Assembly (NCBI GenBank): GCA_934045905.1 | Contig: OW203769.1 | Location: 17,453,705-17,517,704 of the forward strand | Direction of reading: 5' to 3' | DNA: 64,000 nt | Origin: Leuctra nigra | Lineage: Eukaryota; Arthropoda; Insecta; Plecoptera; Leuctridae | Part shown: positions 22,751 to 34,675 of the stretch, one piece after another | Layout: each line of letters opens with the position of its first letter | Position numbering within the stretch: the stretch's first letter is position 1 | The notes under the pieces: model-generated | What the model was told of the DNA's origin: nothing | The model's input: the letters and a program-made list of their open reading frames with translations, nothing else | The model's database searches: none | Program-made: the position numbers and the translations under genes

Positions 22751-23439
22751 TGTTTGTTTAGCGAACGAAAAGAGCGTTACCACGGCACATGTAGCACTTA
22801 CGGCATGGATACAAACATTAACATTTACCTACATTTACATTTTACATATACAAATAGAATGATCCCTCTCGTATAAATCTCCTCAATTGAAATATAGTCG
22901 AAATGTAAAAGTGTGTAAAAATGTGAAATGTAGAAATATAGAGGTGAGCCCCGGTGAAATATAATATCACATTTCTCTCAACATTAAGTATTAAATAATC
23001 TAAATTGATTTTCTTTTGCTGGAAAGAATTCTTTACATTTTGAAAATCTAATATTTGACTATTGAAATAAAAAATCGTCAACAGATTCAAAGGGATCCAC
23101 TAAAATGTTTCTCACGGTTCCAAGAAACTAATCCTGCCCTAAGTGGAATATTTTAGCACAGTAATAATTAACTATAGGTCTGTTCGCCTGTCTTCACTAA
23201 TTTCTTTACCACTATCTTCCACCCAAATGGCAAAGTAGTTCACAAAATCAATGCAGTTTTGAACTTTTTTACCATTTTGGCGTAGAAAGTGCTGAAAGTG
23301 GTGACAGGCGAACATACCTATTTTTGTTTATGCATTTATGCAATATTGGAAATATATACTATAAATGTTGTCAAACTAAACCAATATCGTTCACTGCCAT
23401 GTTAGGGTGGGACGGACTATGTGATGAGGCCGATTTCGG

Positions 23440-23721
23440 GAGAGGCGATGTCGCAGCCTCCACTTCCAGGGACCCGATGCAGCGTGACGACACTTCCTGC
23501 GCCTCCTGATTCATCGACGACGTCCTCAGCTGGCAACACGAGGAGCACTGCATCATGCCCCGGGCGAGGTGTCAACGCGGGAGAGGCGACGTCGCAGCCT
23601 CCACTTCCCGGGACCCGATGCAGCGTGACGACACTTCCTGCGCCTCCTGATACATTGACGACGTCCTCAGCTGCCAATACGAGGAGCACTGCATCATCCC
23701 GGGCGAAGTGTCAACGCCGTC
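23440..23721. repeat. 141-bp GC-rich tandem duplication
   Basis: AGAGGCGATGTCGCAGCCTC starts at 23441 and its near-copy at 23582. The two 141-bp units differ at a handful of positions. The period is 47 codons, so a frame stays open reading SQPPLPGTRCSVTTLPAPPD twice. A frame is also open on the other strand. It could be a degraded Pro/Ser/Thr-rich coding repeat or a non-coding duplication. Confidence 0.9.
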
Positions 23722-23980
23722 ATCTGTCACCAGACTTTGGAATCATATACCCACTCTCAGAGGGAGGAGAAACTGTGCAGAAGTGTTTCACTTTTTACAT
23801 CCCTCATTGTTGAGACCATCTTGATGGAACCATTCATAATAACTGTGATTCTCTGCTTAATTCTTTTGCGATATAATAATGGAGAAGATTTATAGAAGAG
23901 CACCTGCAATAGACTTGATTGCGGACCGCAATCTTGTTTATTTCACTGGTTCACAAGACATTTTTCAGTAGTTTAGTCGT

Positions 23981-24313
23981 ATTTAAAGCCTGAATTACAC
24001 CGTTCAAGTTTCCTTGAAGGGATTGAATGCCTTGATTTCAAGTAAACTTGAAAGAGAATTTAGACGATTTAATGTTTATTGTTGATTGAAGGTGCGGTGA
24101 AATTAACAATTTGTGCAAGTATTTCAAGACTTCAAGGAAAATAGGACAATGTTCTAATTGAAAAGGCTGAAGAGATGTCTTGAATTCAAGACTTGGACAA
24201 GTGTTAAATGTTTCAAATCAATGTTTGCATTTAGACGATCCAAGTCTTGAATCCAACCCCCTTGAAAGGGTTGAATTCAAGGAAACTTGAATCGTGTAAT
24301 TCAGCGTTTAAAT
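23981..24313. mobile_element. Fold-back MITE with CTGAATTACAC termini
   Basis: Left ATTTAAAGCCTGAATTACAC and right (complement) ATTTAAACGCTGAATTACAC. Both continue into TTCAAGTTTCCTTGAA, which is itself partly palindromic. The interior is full of CAAG/CTTG repeats. Confidence 0.85.
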
Positions 24314-24529
24314 ATTGTTCCGTCAGGTAGATATTAAAAAGAACCTCGAGAAGAACGACAGAAATTGTATCAAATAAAATAAGGAAATTTTTTTCAAGAA
24401 AGATATTGATTATTTACTATTTTTGGTCAGCTGTGACATCATATGCAGGCACTTTTTTACCATCCCTAAAATTGAAATTTGTTCTGCACCTACAGGCAAA
24501 TAGCGACAGAAGAATGATTATGATGATGT

Positions 24530-24665
24530 TGATTTTGATTTTTTTTCCTGGGGCATGTAGGGAACCTTCCAAGCAATTGCCTCTTTGAGGAAAACCACGA
24601 AAATCATCAGTCAGGGACGACGGGAGGGAATCGAACCCAGGACCCCGTGAAGCCTGGAGCGCGTA
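24530..24665 (-). mobile_element. SINE fragment
   Basis: Shares GGGAACCTTCCAAGCAATTG and GGAATCGAACCCAGG (antisense B box) with the full SINE at 19645-19917. The A-box side is damaged. Confidence 0.7.
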
Positions 24666-24744
24666 CCATTTTACTTTGTGTATAACATGGTATAACTTTT
24701 AAAGCATTAAAGCCTTTTTAGCCTTAATATCAAGCTTAGCAAAA

Positions 24745-25260
24745 TACTGGGATAACGCTCTTACGCGTTGATAAGCAAGCTTTCGTTGCATGTGAATAAA
24801 GCTGCTGTCACCTTGGCAACTGATATGATTTTATCAAATGGGTCAAAAAGCAGTGATAATTTGTTGGAAATTCTGAAGAAATTAAACAGATATTTAAAAG
24901 AAGCGTTAGTAAAATGTCAATAACTCTCGAAATACTTGCCATACACCTTTGAATATTAAATCCTTACGAACAAGATTTGTTTGAAAAATTTCAAATAGTT
25001 ATTACTGAAATGTTGGTTTCTTAATGACTTGCAGGATATTGTTTGGCGTATTTTGTGTAATATTGTACTGTGTGTAATTGTGTGACTAATAAAAAAAATA
25101 AAAAAAAACATAAGTTGATCGGTCAAACGGTTCCATTTCAATATTCCACCAATCGAAAGGTTCTGTTTAAATTTAGTCGGCTGTGGTGTGCAGAAATTCA
25201 GCACGATAAGAGAAACTTTTTGACTTGTTGGGCGCAAAGTTGGGCAATTGTAAAAAGGAA
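24745..25260 (-). mobile_element. Family A, diverged reverse copy
   Basis: Begins with the reversed terminus (ATAACGCTCTTACGCGTTGA, TAAGCAAGC), and near 25110 contains GTTGATCGGTCAAACGGTTC. Highly diverged between. An X-box-like sequence lies at 24807-24820. Confidence 0.6.
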
Positions 25261-25639
25261 CTAGTTACTCTGTACAAGTTACCTGGATCTCAAAAGGATC
25301 TAAGTTACTTGATAAGTTACTTGATTTGAAAAGTAACTGAGTAATTACTAAAAATGAAAGTTACATTTAAGTTACTTTACAGTTAACTTTTCGATATTAT
25401 GTCTGATAGCAATGTAAAATAAAATAAAACTTGAGTTGGGATTCGGATTTTCTCTTAAGAGATAGGGAGTTTGAAACTGAAATTCCACCAGCATATTATA
25501 TTTGTGAAATTAATATTTCACCTAAAAGTAACTTTAAAAGTAACTAAAATTAAGTTACAAGTTACTCAAGAGTAACTTATTACATACAAAGTTTATGTGG
25601 TTTAAAATACTTAGGTCAGTGACAAAAGAGCGAAATTAT

Positions 25640-25925
25640 TCCCTCTCAAAAATGACTGACCTCACCCGCGTCATGAATCGCCGCGTGGTTTCCATGACAA
25701 CTTGAATTTGATTTCACCGGTCGCCGTGAACGAGGATCTGCCATTAGGCAGCTTGTCCTGGCGGGGTAATTAGTGACGCGTCTGCCGGGCTGATTTGTCA
25801 CCCTCTCGCCTGGCGCCAGGGTGCGGGGGCGAGACGCATTAGTGTCTGCCATGTGTCTGGACATGCAGCCACATGACCGTTCCATGACCATGGGCGCGGT
25901 CCATGGTAGGAGGAATGTAATGGGC
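25640..25925. promoter_or_regulatory. GC-rich non-repeat island, candidate regulatory element
   Basis: A sharply bounded GC- and CpG-rich stretch with no persuasive frame. It contains an RFX X-box (GTTTCCATGACAAC, 25688-25701), a homeodomain core (GGGTAATTAGTG), GGCGCC palindromes and CCATGGGCGCGGTCCATGG. It has no match to the repeat families here. Function is inference. Confidence 0.35.
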
Positions 25926-26016
25926 AAATACTTCTTAGGGGATGCTCTCCAAAAATGTATTTTTTATTGAAATTAACAATATTTATTATATTTATTTTCA
26001 ATAAGTGATTCATAAA

Positions 26017-26461
26017 CGTGCTGTGACTTATCTAGATAAAATTTTCTAGATAATTATTTTCTATATCCATTATCTCATCTAGATAATTACATATATGGTT
26101 ATCTTTATCTTTATCTAGATAAAAATGAAAAAATTCTAAATGCATGTGCATGGACGAACTGTCAGATGATATGAAAAAGGAAAATCATCTCCGTTTAGTC
26201 GCATTAGTTGGCTTGTTTTGGCGGCCCCATTTTTAAAAACTCTTATTCCGAATTTAGGATTCGAAAATAATTTGGGAACAGTAGTATTTGGTAAAAATAT
26301 TATCTATTATCTATTACAATTATCTAGATAATTTTTTTATCTTTATCTATGTATTACTATTATCTAAATGATTTATTGGAAATTTATCTATTATCTTATC
26401 TAGATACATTTGTGGAAGGTTATCTTTTATTAGAAAATAAAATTATCTAATCACAACACTG
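26017..26461. mobile_element. hAT-like MITE with perfect 8-bp target duplication, copy 1
   Basis: Flanked by TTCATAAA on both sides (26009-26016 and 26462-26469), the 8-bp duplication typical of hAT elements. Ends are CGTGCTGTGACTTATC and TCTAATCACAACACTG. Both halves are packed with palindromic TTATCTAGATAA motifs. The central block CATCTCCGTTTAGTCGCATT is shared with copy 2. Confidence 0.9.
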
Positions 26462-27494
26462 TTCATAAAATGTCCTGTAACTTGCAACGATTGAGTTTTC
26501 AATTTGATGTCTTCAGAATATGCGGAAAACACATTGTGTAAAGGAAAATTATTTATATTTTGGTGTGTAACTTTGAAAAACATTCGATACCTATAACGCA
26601 CACAGGTATTGCGAAGTTTTGGATAATATGTCTCTACGAGAAATACTGTGTTTTTTCAACTCGCCATATTAAATACAGGGCTAAATCACATTTATAAAGT
26701 GCCTATCTTGGAAATGCGCTCCACTTGCTCACAATTCTTTTGATCGTTTATATTATGTTGCACAAGAAAGTTATCTATATAGTAAATAGTAAGCATATTA
26801 CAGATCTATGGGAGACCTATTCGGGCCTCCTTGAGAGAAAAAATTGACGGTGAATAACACTTAGGTACAACTTACTTCAATTATAACTAAGTTATAATTG
26901 TCACTATTTCATTGCCAATTTCAAAATGCCAATGGCATTTTTTTAAAATGAAATGTCCACTTTTAGGGTAAACATTGGTTTGAACATAAAAATGGGTGTC
27001 TGGATAAAAAGTTAAAATCAACAGGCTTTGATCTTTTAATCCTAGTGTTAAATGTATGTATTTTTTATTCCAAAGGGGTAAATGCCCCCCCTTCCCCCAA
27101 CCCAGATATATTGGATGCCATGTCGATGACCTGAAAGTCGCAAAGAAATCAAACATCTTCTCGTATGATAAGTACTCATAATAAATCCGATTCGCTGATG
27201 CTTATTATGATGCATTAACTTCACATTACCTTGGGAATGAATAAAGAGTTGATCTGATGCTGTTTGTAGGTATGCGTGAAAGAAGTAAATATAAATTAAA
27301 TGAGCAAAAAGCAGAACAAGACACATTTATATTGTATTAATTACAAAGCCCTGTAAAAGTCACTTCTTATTTACGCTGAATGTTGATATTGTATAGGAAG
27401 TTCCTCTGTACACCAAAGACATAATGATCTTGATTGATTCCACTTTGGTCTAAGTAATAAAGTATCTATAACTTCTATATTACTATACTATCAT

Positions 27495-27907
27495 CAGTGT
27501 TGTGACATAACTATAGATAAAATCATCTGGATAATTATCTAGATAAAAAATATAAAATTCAAAATGTATTTGTGTGTATGAACATGCAAGAACCTCAAAT
27601 GTCAGATGAAATGAAAAAGGAAAATCATCTCCGTTTAGTCGCATTATAGTTGGCTTGTTTTGACGGTCCCATTTTTTAAAAACTCGAGTTCCCGAATTTA
27701 GGATTCGAAAATAATTAGGGGACAGTATATTATTTGACAAAAAAATCTATTATCTATTACAATAATCTATAGATATATTTTTTTTATCTTTATCTATTAT
27801 GTAGACGATTTCTTGAAAATTTATCTGTTATCTTATCAAGATAAATTTTTGGCAGGTTATCTTTATCTTTATCCAGATAAAAATAAAATTATCTAATGAC
27901 CACACTG
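27495..27907. mobile_element. hAT-like MITE, copy 2
   Basis: Begins CAGTGTTGTGACATAA and ends TTATCTAATGACCACACTG, with canonical CAGTG/CACTG hAT termini. Flanks ACTATCAT and ACTACCAT match at 7 of 8 positions. Same internal core and clustered ATCTAGATAA-type motifs as copy 1. Confidence 0.9.
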
Positions 27908-28559
27908 ACTACCATTACCTATAATAACTTGTGCATCAATCTGTTTTCGTAAAATATGTATATCTTCGCCTTATTTTAAACATTTTGTCAACCAATTAAT
28001 ATTAATCAACCAATTGATACCAATTAATTTATTGATAAACGAAATTTCATTATAATTAGAAATAATTAAGTTATCTCTGTTGATTTCAACTAGTTTTCCT
28101 GATCTTGATCTTGAGTAATCTTTATATTCATGTTGAATATAAAGATATAATAAAAGATATATAAAGATATATCTTTCATATCTATATTTTATCCATAAAC
28201 AATCTGAACTGATCTTTGGTGGAGGCGCCGTGTGCCAGAGACAAGTGGAGGCGCCATGCACAGAGATAAAACATATCACATCAATCATAAAATAAAACAC
28301 ATCAGAAGAACATCAAACTTCAAACACTCGACATCAGTCAGCTATCTTCCAAATGCAATTTACATATCGTAATTATCATCCCTATTTCTAAAACCCACGA
28401 TAAGGAATATAAAATCTTCTCTCTTCAGACATCTATCAAAAAAGCCAGAAGACTCGCCAGACAAATCTCATATCTAATTTTACAATAACTCTACTAAGAT
28501 AACTCTAGACGTTCTTCTAATTCCGAGCATACGAATTATTAGCATACTAATTTATATTA

Positions 28560-29105
28560 CATCTGTTTCTTTCTTGGCCGCCATCTTGAATCCAGCGAGA
28601 GCGCAAAGTGCATTATAAAAAGATGCATTAATATAAATAATTGAGCAGAGGCGTGTCTTAACACCGACCAATCAGAGAGCAGCATTTCCGTGACGTATCC
28701 AGCCGGTCGGACCCTCACATTGTAGAACGAAGCCTAGACAGAAACAGTCGGTTATAAGTCTATACTTTCAACAGATTTTAAGAAAACACACAAGAATAAA
28801 CTGTGATTTTATTAAACTACATTTTATATTTCAAAGTTTTATTTCGAATACCTCCTTTAATTCGTCATAAAACCTATGAAAGTCTATTATTTTCCGTTAC
28901 TGGTTTGAGTTATGTAAAGTAGTGTGGTTGTGAGGTTGTTTCTTGTTGACGTTAAGTGGTCTCCCCTCCCCAGTGGTGTTTGTCTGATACTTGGTTTAGT
29001 GTGCGTCCCGGTGTGTCAAAGACAAGTGGCGTGTGTCAATAGAACCTGCAGTGTGTGTCAAAACGTGTCAATATTGGGAGAAGATTCGCCCGCTCACGTG
29101 TCTAA
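28560..29105 (+). promoter_or_regulatory. Candidate promoter and non-coding first exon
   Basis: In order: a YY1-type site (GCCGCCATCTTG, about 28577), TATAAAA (28614-28620), an inverted CCAAT box (ACCAATCAGAG, about 28667) and TGACGTA. A region with several GTGTCAA repeats then ends in a strong donor, CTAAG|GTAAGG (exon end 29105 or so). This is consistent with a plus-strand first exon; the downstream partner might be the exon at 40434. No reading frame is claimed. The motif order is suggestive only. Confidence 0.3.
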
Positions 29106-29129
29106 GGTAAGGGATGATTTGATATTATT

Positions 29130-30690
29130 TATTAGGGTGTGACGTTGTTACCTGTTTGATGAAAAGTGGGTTGGAATTGTTTTGTGTTGGTTTGATGAGT
29201 TCATACAGGAGTTTGCTTTTAGACGATCAGAAAGCGAGAATTACTAACAACAACAAGTAAAACTTATTATTGTGGAATAAATCAAAGCAATTTACAACGA
29301 AATGAAACTGTGAATTAAATTATTGCATGAAATATTTTTTTGGCGTCCTTAAATAATTAATTGTTTATGTCAGATAGGAACATTCTTTCGCCGTGTTTGA
29401 TGATCAAGAAGTGGCTAAAAGGTTTTTGTATGTTGGTTCTTTTCTTTGGAATAGCTCAACCACAACTTATCATGAAGTGCATCAAAATATTTTATTCATT
29501 AAATATATTTAAACTCCACTTATTTTTACACATTGCATTCTGTAAATTATTTAATATCGAATCCATTATCTTCTGATGCACTATCTTTTGTACTGACAGT
29601 TTATTTTATTGTATTTGTAAATAGCCTTTAGGCTAACTAATAAATGAATAAATAAAATAATTTATCCTAGTAGTCGATTGTGATGCATTCTGGTTAGAGA
29701 CGGTTCTAAATATTGTTGACATTTCACAGTCAAATATTATAAATTCTCTCGATATTGTCGAGAATGTCGGTCATAGCTATGACTCTTTTCAGTCATAGCG
29801 AGAAGCTAAAACTAAATAATAATGGTTTAGAAATATTTCCAAACAATTCCGTCTTTTCTGCCAAGGAATGAAGGCGGTTCAACAAGTCATTTTTATTTGT
29901 TTCATTCAATATAACATTTTCAAAAGGTGTATAGAAACATCAATAAATAAAATTAAAATACAATACCAACTAACACAAGTCAGAATATTGTACAGTTCAA
30001 GCTCGTTAAAATTTCTTTTGTCTGATAATAAAATCAGCAGTGCTCCCTTGAATATAGTTTAAAATAACAACAATCTCTGTGTTCATTATCTAAATAATAG
30101 TAGTAAAACAAGTCAACAAGTATTATTGCGCTTGGCCAAGTATCGTTTTCGAGTGACAGATTTTCACAATTCACTCTCTTTCCCAACAACTTCTGTACGG
30201 CTCATCAGAGATTTACTAACTGAAAAGGGCGACATAAACTGGCAGTAAAAGCGACAGTTACGAGGTCATTTAACTCTAATTATCACCTCCCCGCGTCTGA
30301 TAAGGGGCTATCGACTACCCGTATGTCGGACTATCGGGCGCAAGAGGTATGTCAGGAATGCGACGGATAGACCGTGTCGCCGCTGAGCTGGAGGCCCTCG
30401 TGTTATCAGATGACATCTTGTAGCACGCTTCTCCCAGATCGACTTGATACAGACCAATTGGCAACACAGACACTCAAGGGTCAGGAAGAGGCACCCAAGT
30501 GGTTTTACATGAGATAAATGAGTTTTGCATTTTTCCTGGAAAGAGCTTCCATACAAATCGATATTTCAATAGCGTTTTTCCAGACTTTGTGTGGCAATAT
30601 TTTCTAAAAACCGAGGGTATATCCTGAAAGCTCGTAAAAATCAATGCAAGATTATGCATATTAAACTCATTTTTTTCTCAAAAAATGAAC
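29130..30690. other. Intergenic or intronic, little recognised
   Basis: AT-rich. 29600-29660 (TAAATAGCCTTTAGGCTAAC followed by AATAAATGAATAAATAAA) resembles the 3' tail of insect non-LTR retrotransposons, but no reverse transcriptase is present. 30290-30480 is a GC-richer patch without a convincing frame. Confidence 0.4.
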
Positions 30691-30699
30691 TTAGCGTTC

Positions 30700-30960
30700 T
30701 TTCTTACTTATACCTGACGTAACAGCTGACAAAAATCTAACTAAAGGATGATTTCAGAAAGTAAGTAAGTTACTTTACTAAGTAATCATTATCTTTATTC
30801 ATCCTTATTTTATTTGATACTGTTTTCTCTCTTTCCATTTATTATAGCTTTCTTTCATAACTATTTAAAATACGATTAAACTATTGAAAAATTGCCTGTC
30901 CCTCTGTTACCATATAGCAACCAGGGTTATGTAATTATACCATTTTACATTGTTCAGGAA
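30700..30960. repeat. Dispersed repeat, second copy of 425-690
   Basis: Shares ACAGCTGAC, AAGTAATCATTATCTTT, TTTAAAATACGATTAAA and the GTTACC…AGCAAC segment with 425-690. A third partial copy is at 46025-46155. Confidence 0.7.
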
Positions 30961-31188
30961 GCTTTTATACAAAGCTGGTGTTTATAACAATGATACGGTT
31001 TCAATACCAATTATATTATATCTAAAATATATAATTTGATAGTCAAACTCACGATTAAGACAAATTTGTACACATCAAGAAACACCGTGGTGCTATGATT
31101 TACTTTTACAGTACCTAAGCATTTCTTGAAAAATCACACGTTATTTTTCCTGCAACTATAGAATAAGTTTGGAGGTTTTATCAACTAA

Positions 31189-31337
31189 GTAGCCGGTATT
31201 ACCAAAGTTAATCTGAGCCGGTTTAACTAAATTTTGGACTAAATTGGCGGCACAGCCAATCATATACCTCAAAATGATTGAAACAGTTGAATTTAATCCA
31301 AAACAGCATAATTTAACTTTGGTAATACCGGGGCTAA
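31189..31337. mobile_element. Fold-back MITE with CCGGTATTACC termini
   Basis: GTAGCCGGTATTACCAAAGT at the left is inverted at the right as ACTTTGGTAATACCGGGGCT. Total about 150 bp, with further imperfect complementarity inside. A solo end is visible near 32075-32090. Confidence 0.82.
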
Positions 31338-32159
31338 TCACATAAAAAATTATCTTTTGGTAGACTTTTCAAATAACTAAACCCCTTCAATTGAGATCAT
31401 TGGCACCTGTCAGAATTTGTAATGACGTCACCACAATGACACAAACAAATTTTCCACTCCTTTGTTTTAATTACTACTAAACAAATTTTGTTAAAGTTAT
31501 CATTACGCAATGTTTACAATGTTTACAATTACAATGTTTATCACCACTATGTGCCTAAACCGATTAGTGAACGAAATAGATGAACAGTAATGTCAGTGTA
31601 AAAAAGGATTTTACACCGTGAAGGCGGATCTTAAAAAGTTACTGAAGTAATGCCAAATTATTTCAATTAGTAAAAAGATAAATTCGTGTGTAAAAATGAA
31701 GAAGTTAATTGGCGGACAAAATGTGGACAATGGTGTGGGTTTAATTATTGCGAATAAGATAGGTATAGATTGATGCACATTAAGCCATGGTTGAGATATT
31801 TCACGAACGAAAAGTCCTTTACCATCATTTTGATTCACGCAAACAGCGAAATAATCTGTGAAAAATTGGGTAAAATATTTTAGATTTTGTAAAAATCAGC
31901 ATTTAAAAAAGTACATTATCTATGTGGTATTAACAATGATATTATGAAAACTCCCCCATTATCTTATATTTATCATAGTAATAATTTGGATGCCTCAATT
32001 AATTTGATTAGTAGGTAGGTATTGAATGTGCCACAAATTTAGTTCAATATTTAGTTAAAATCAGGTATACATAATTTGGTAATACCGGCGTCATTGTCAT
32101 TGTCAACACTTTTTGTGAATCGATGCAAAGGTTTGTTAACCGATCAATCTGTATGAACG

Positions 32160-32545
32160 TCTTAATTTCATGGGCGTCAGCAGGATTTCAGCCAGAGGGG
32201 GGCAAGGCATGAGGAAAACAATTTTCCCGTTTTTCCCGAGTTAAGAAAAACATGGCCCCTCAGGGCGTTTTTTGGTTTTTGGACACTTTAAAATCAATTT
32301 TGAGACGTTATGAGATATATTTTGTTAAAATATTCAAAATTTTTTAAAATTTGACATTTTGGGGTGGTGTATAGCATACCCCTACTATGCCCCGCAGGGC
32401 ATTTTTTGTTTTTTGGACACTTTGAATTGTTTTTTTTTAGTTTTCTGTTTACAAAATGAAACTTACGGAAATCACCACAAAAAAATATGATTTCCTGCCA
32501 TCCAGCCCCCTTGCCCCCCCCCCCCCCCCCTGTAGACGACCAAGC
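32160..32545. mobile_element. Degenerate repeat with GCCCCGCAGGGC boxes
   Basis: GCCCCTCAGGGCGTTTTTTG and GCCCCGCAGGGCATTTTTTG occur in tandem here. The same box with the AAAATCAACTTTGAGACGTT block occurs near 50505-50570. A C run lies near 32515. Termini unclear. Confidence 0.55.
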
Positions 32546-32636
32546 ATATTTCATTTTTCATTGTGCAGTGGCGCATGTTGCATGTGAAGCAATCTTGAGC
32601 ATGGTCCAACAATCTCTCTGGCTGTATACACCATAA

Positions 32637-32815
32637 AGCCCGATGCACAATTGACGCAGACGGACGACGCGGACGGACGACGGAGACGGATACGATGTTT
32701 AGGTATGACATATTCACTCTGACCGTTCACAATCGGACGCGGACGGACGACCGTCTACGTCGTCCGTCCGCGTCGTCCGTCCGCGTCGTCCGTCCGCGTC
32801 AATTGTGCATCGAAG
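32637..32815. mobile_element. CpG-rich fold-back MITE
   Basis: Terminal repeats CGATGCACAATTGACGC and GCGTCAATTGTGCATCG are perfect inverted copies. Between them are tandem GGACGGACGACG units on the left and their complement on the right. About 175 bp, GC-rich in an AT-rich region. Confidence 0.9.
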
Positions 32816-33334
32816 GTTGCAGAATAGAGAAGAGTCCGTTGAATCAGATCTGCTAAAACACACCACATCGAAACATCTTTAAAAGTAACGCGGTCCTTCA
32901 TTTAAATATTGTTTAATTACCGCATTATTAGAACACTTCAAGGAACATGTATTTTTTAAAGTTCCTTATCGTCGGGAAATTATCACAAAGTTCGTTACTT
33001 TACGCATTTAATAATTTTTAAGGACGAGAAATAGTTGATAAAATCAGTTTTTCAGTAAGGTACGAGGTTTCCCACGTTGTAATGAAAACTTAATTATTTA
33101 ATAATTAAGACATAAATCATGACGTTTTAAAAACATTTGGCTCCATTTTCACCCCTAACTATAATCCCCTTATTTTACATTTATAATTGTTTATTTACAT
33201 GAGACAAAACTTTTAACAACGATCCTAAATCAGTAACTCAATTATTTTTTAATTTACATTAAAATTAAATATGTATTTTATATTTATTTTAAATATGTAA
33301 ATTTTATAAATTACTAAAAATAAAATAAAAAATA

Positions 33335-33553
33335 CGTACACTCCCCCAAATAATAAACGGTACTCGAAAGAAAATGAATTGACTGATTAAGTTTTGATGG
33401 CATCATCCCATGAAGTCAGTGCTAACGCATTATCTAACTCTTTTAGGTGAGCTCTGATTTCATTGATAATAACAAGGATTGATTGTCAAGGAACCGGCCC
33501 AGCAGCCAATACGTTTTGTACCAAGTACCGTTTATTATTTGGGGGAGTGTACC
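33335..33553. mobile_element. Family F MITE, 219 bp, TA-flanked
   Basis: Ends GTACACTCCCCCAAATAATA and its complement, flanked by TA at 33333-33334 and 33554-33555. It has exactly the same length as the copy in the GATA intron (10419-10637), with shared GGTACTCGAAA and CATCATCC blocks. Confidence 0.9.
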
Positions 33554-34361
33554 TAAGTATATATATATATATATTTTTTTTTTGTACAAATATGTACTAT
33601 TTGGATCTTAAAATTACCTTATTTAAAAAAAAAATAGCATGAATAAAAAAATCCTTTTCATCTGAATCAGTTATTTTTAAAGTTTGATATTAAAAAGGAG
33701 CGTCACAATGAACATGCCCTCCTTTCCTCCATTTGCTTAGTTCTTGAAACATGTCAATTATTTGGGAACAATCCCAACAGTTTCCTACCACATTAAACTG
33801 GTTAAAATCGATGTCTCACAAATGACAGTTCAGCGAACAAAGTTTTTATCAACTGTACAAGATATCTGCGTGTCCCGCATTGATAATGATAAGGGCATTG
33901 CACAGTGATTACCTGTTGCGATGTGATTAGAATAGAATTTATCGTGAATGGTGGGGTCAATTGATAACTGCGTTTGATATACGCTACTGAATGGCAATAA
34001 ATAAGGAGGAACTTTAACAGTTATCAACATCGGATGATGATAATACCTTGAATAATCAGCTATTATCAGGTACAACAGGCATAATTATACATTAATAATC
34101 ATAAGGAAACATTAATTATTGATAACCAAAGGGACAATTGCGATTATACCCATAGAACAAGTGCTGTGATTATGGTTTTACTATAATACTTTGTGTACGT
34201 TATTTGCTAGATACTTTAACTATGAATGAAAATTTAAATAATATTAGACCGATTCAGAAATGATTCAATGTTTTCTTCGTTAAAATGGGGGCGATAAAAT
34301 GTTCAAAGTAAGTGTTTAAGGTGCTGCAAGCGCGAGCGATTTTGCTGCTTTTTGTAGACAC

Positions 34362-34675
34362 TTTTTGCGATACGATTAGAGACGAAATGGGTAGACCAAA
34401 TTATTTGAAATTTTAATCGTGATTAGATAAAAGACAAACTTAGGGTTATCCCTTGGTACATTTTGAATTTTTTGTTTCGTTAATTAGTAATAATTAGTGG
34501 ATTTTTGGTGAAAAATTAACTACTTTCTCGTCTCCCTGGGCGCCGTATAAAATTAAATTTCAAAAATGTGCCAAGGGATAACCCTAAGATTGTCTTTCAT
34601 CTAATCATGATTAAAATTTGAGATCAATTGGTTAACGGGTTCGGTCTCCAATCGTATCGCAAATTTCATCGTTTT
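34362..34675. mobile_element. Fold-back MITE, arms about 130 bp
   Basis: TTGCGATACGATTAGAGACG at the left pairs with the complement near 34650-34670. CTTAGGGTTATCCCTTGG pairs with CCAAGGGATAACCCTAAG nearer the centre. A solo arm fragment (CCAATCATGATTAAAAT) lies near 35135. Confidence 0.85.

Noticed and set aside
24960..25240. 93-codon minus-strand frame
   Set aside because: Phe/Ile/Asn-rich, from AT-rich sequence overlapping a family A fragment.
29600..29660. Non-LTR retrotransposon
   Set aside because: Only a tail-like sequence is visible, with no reverse transcriptase or endonuclease frame nearby.
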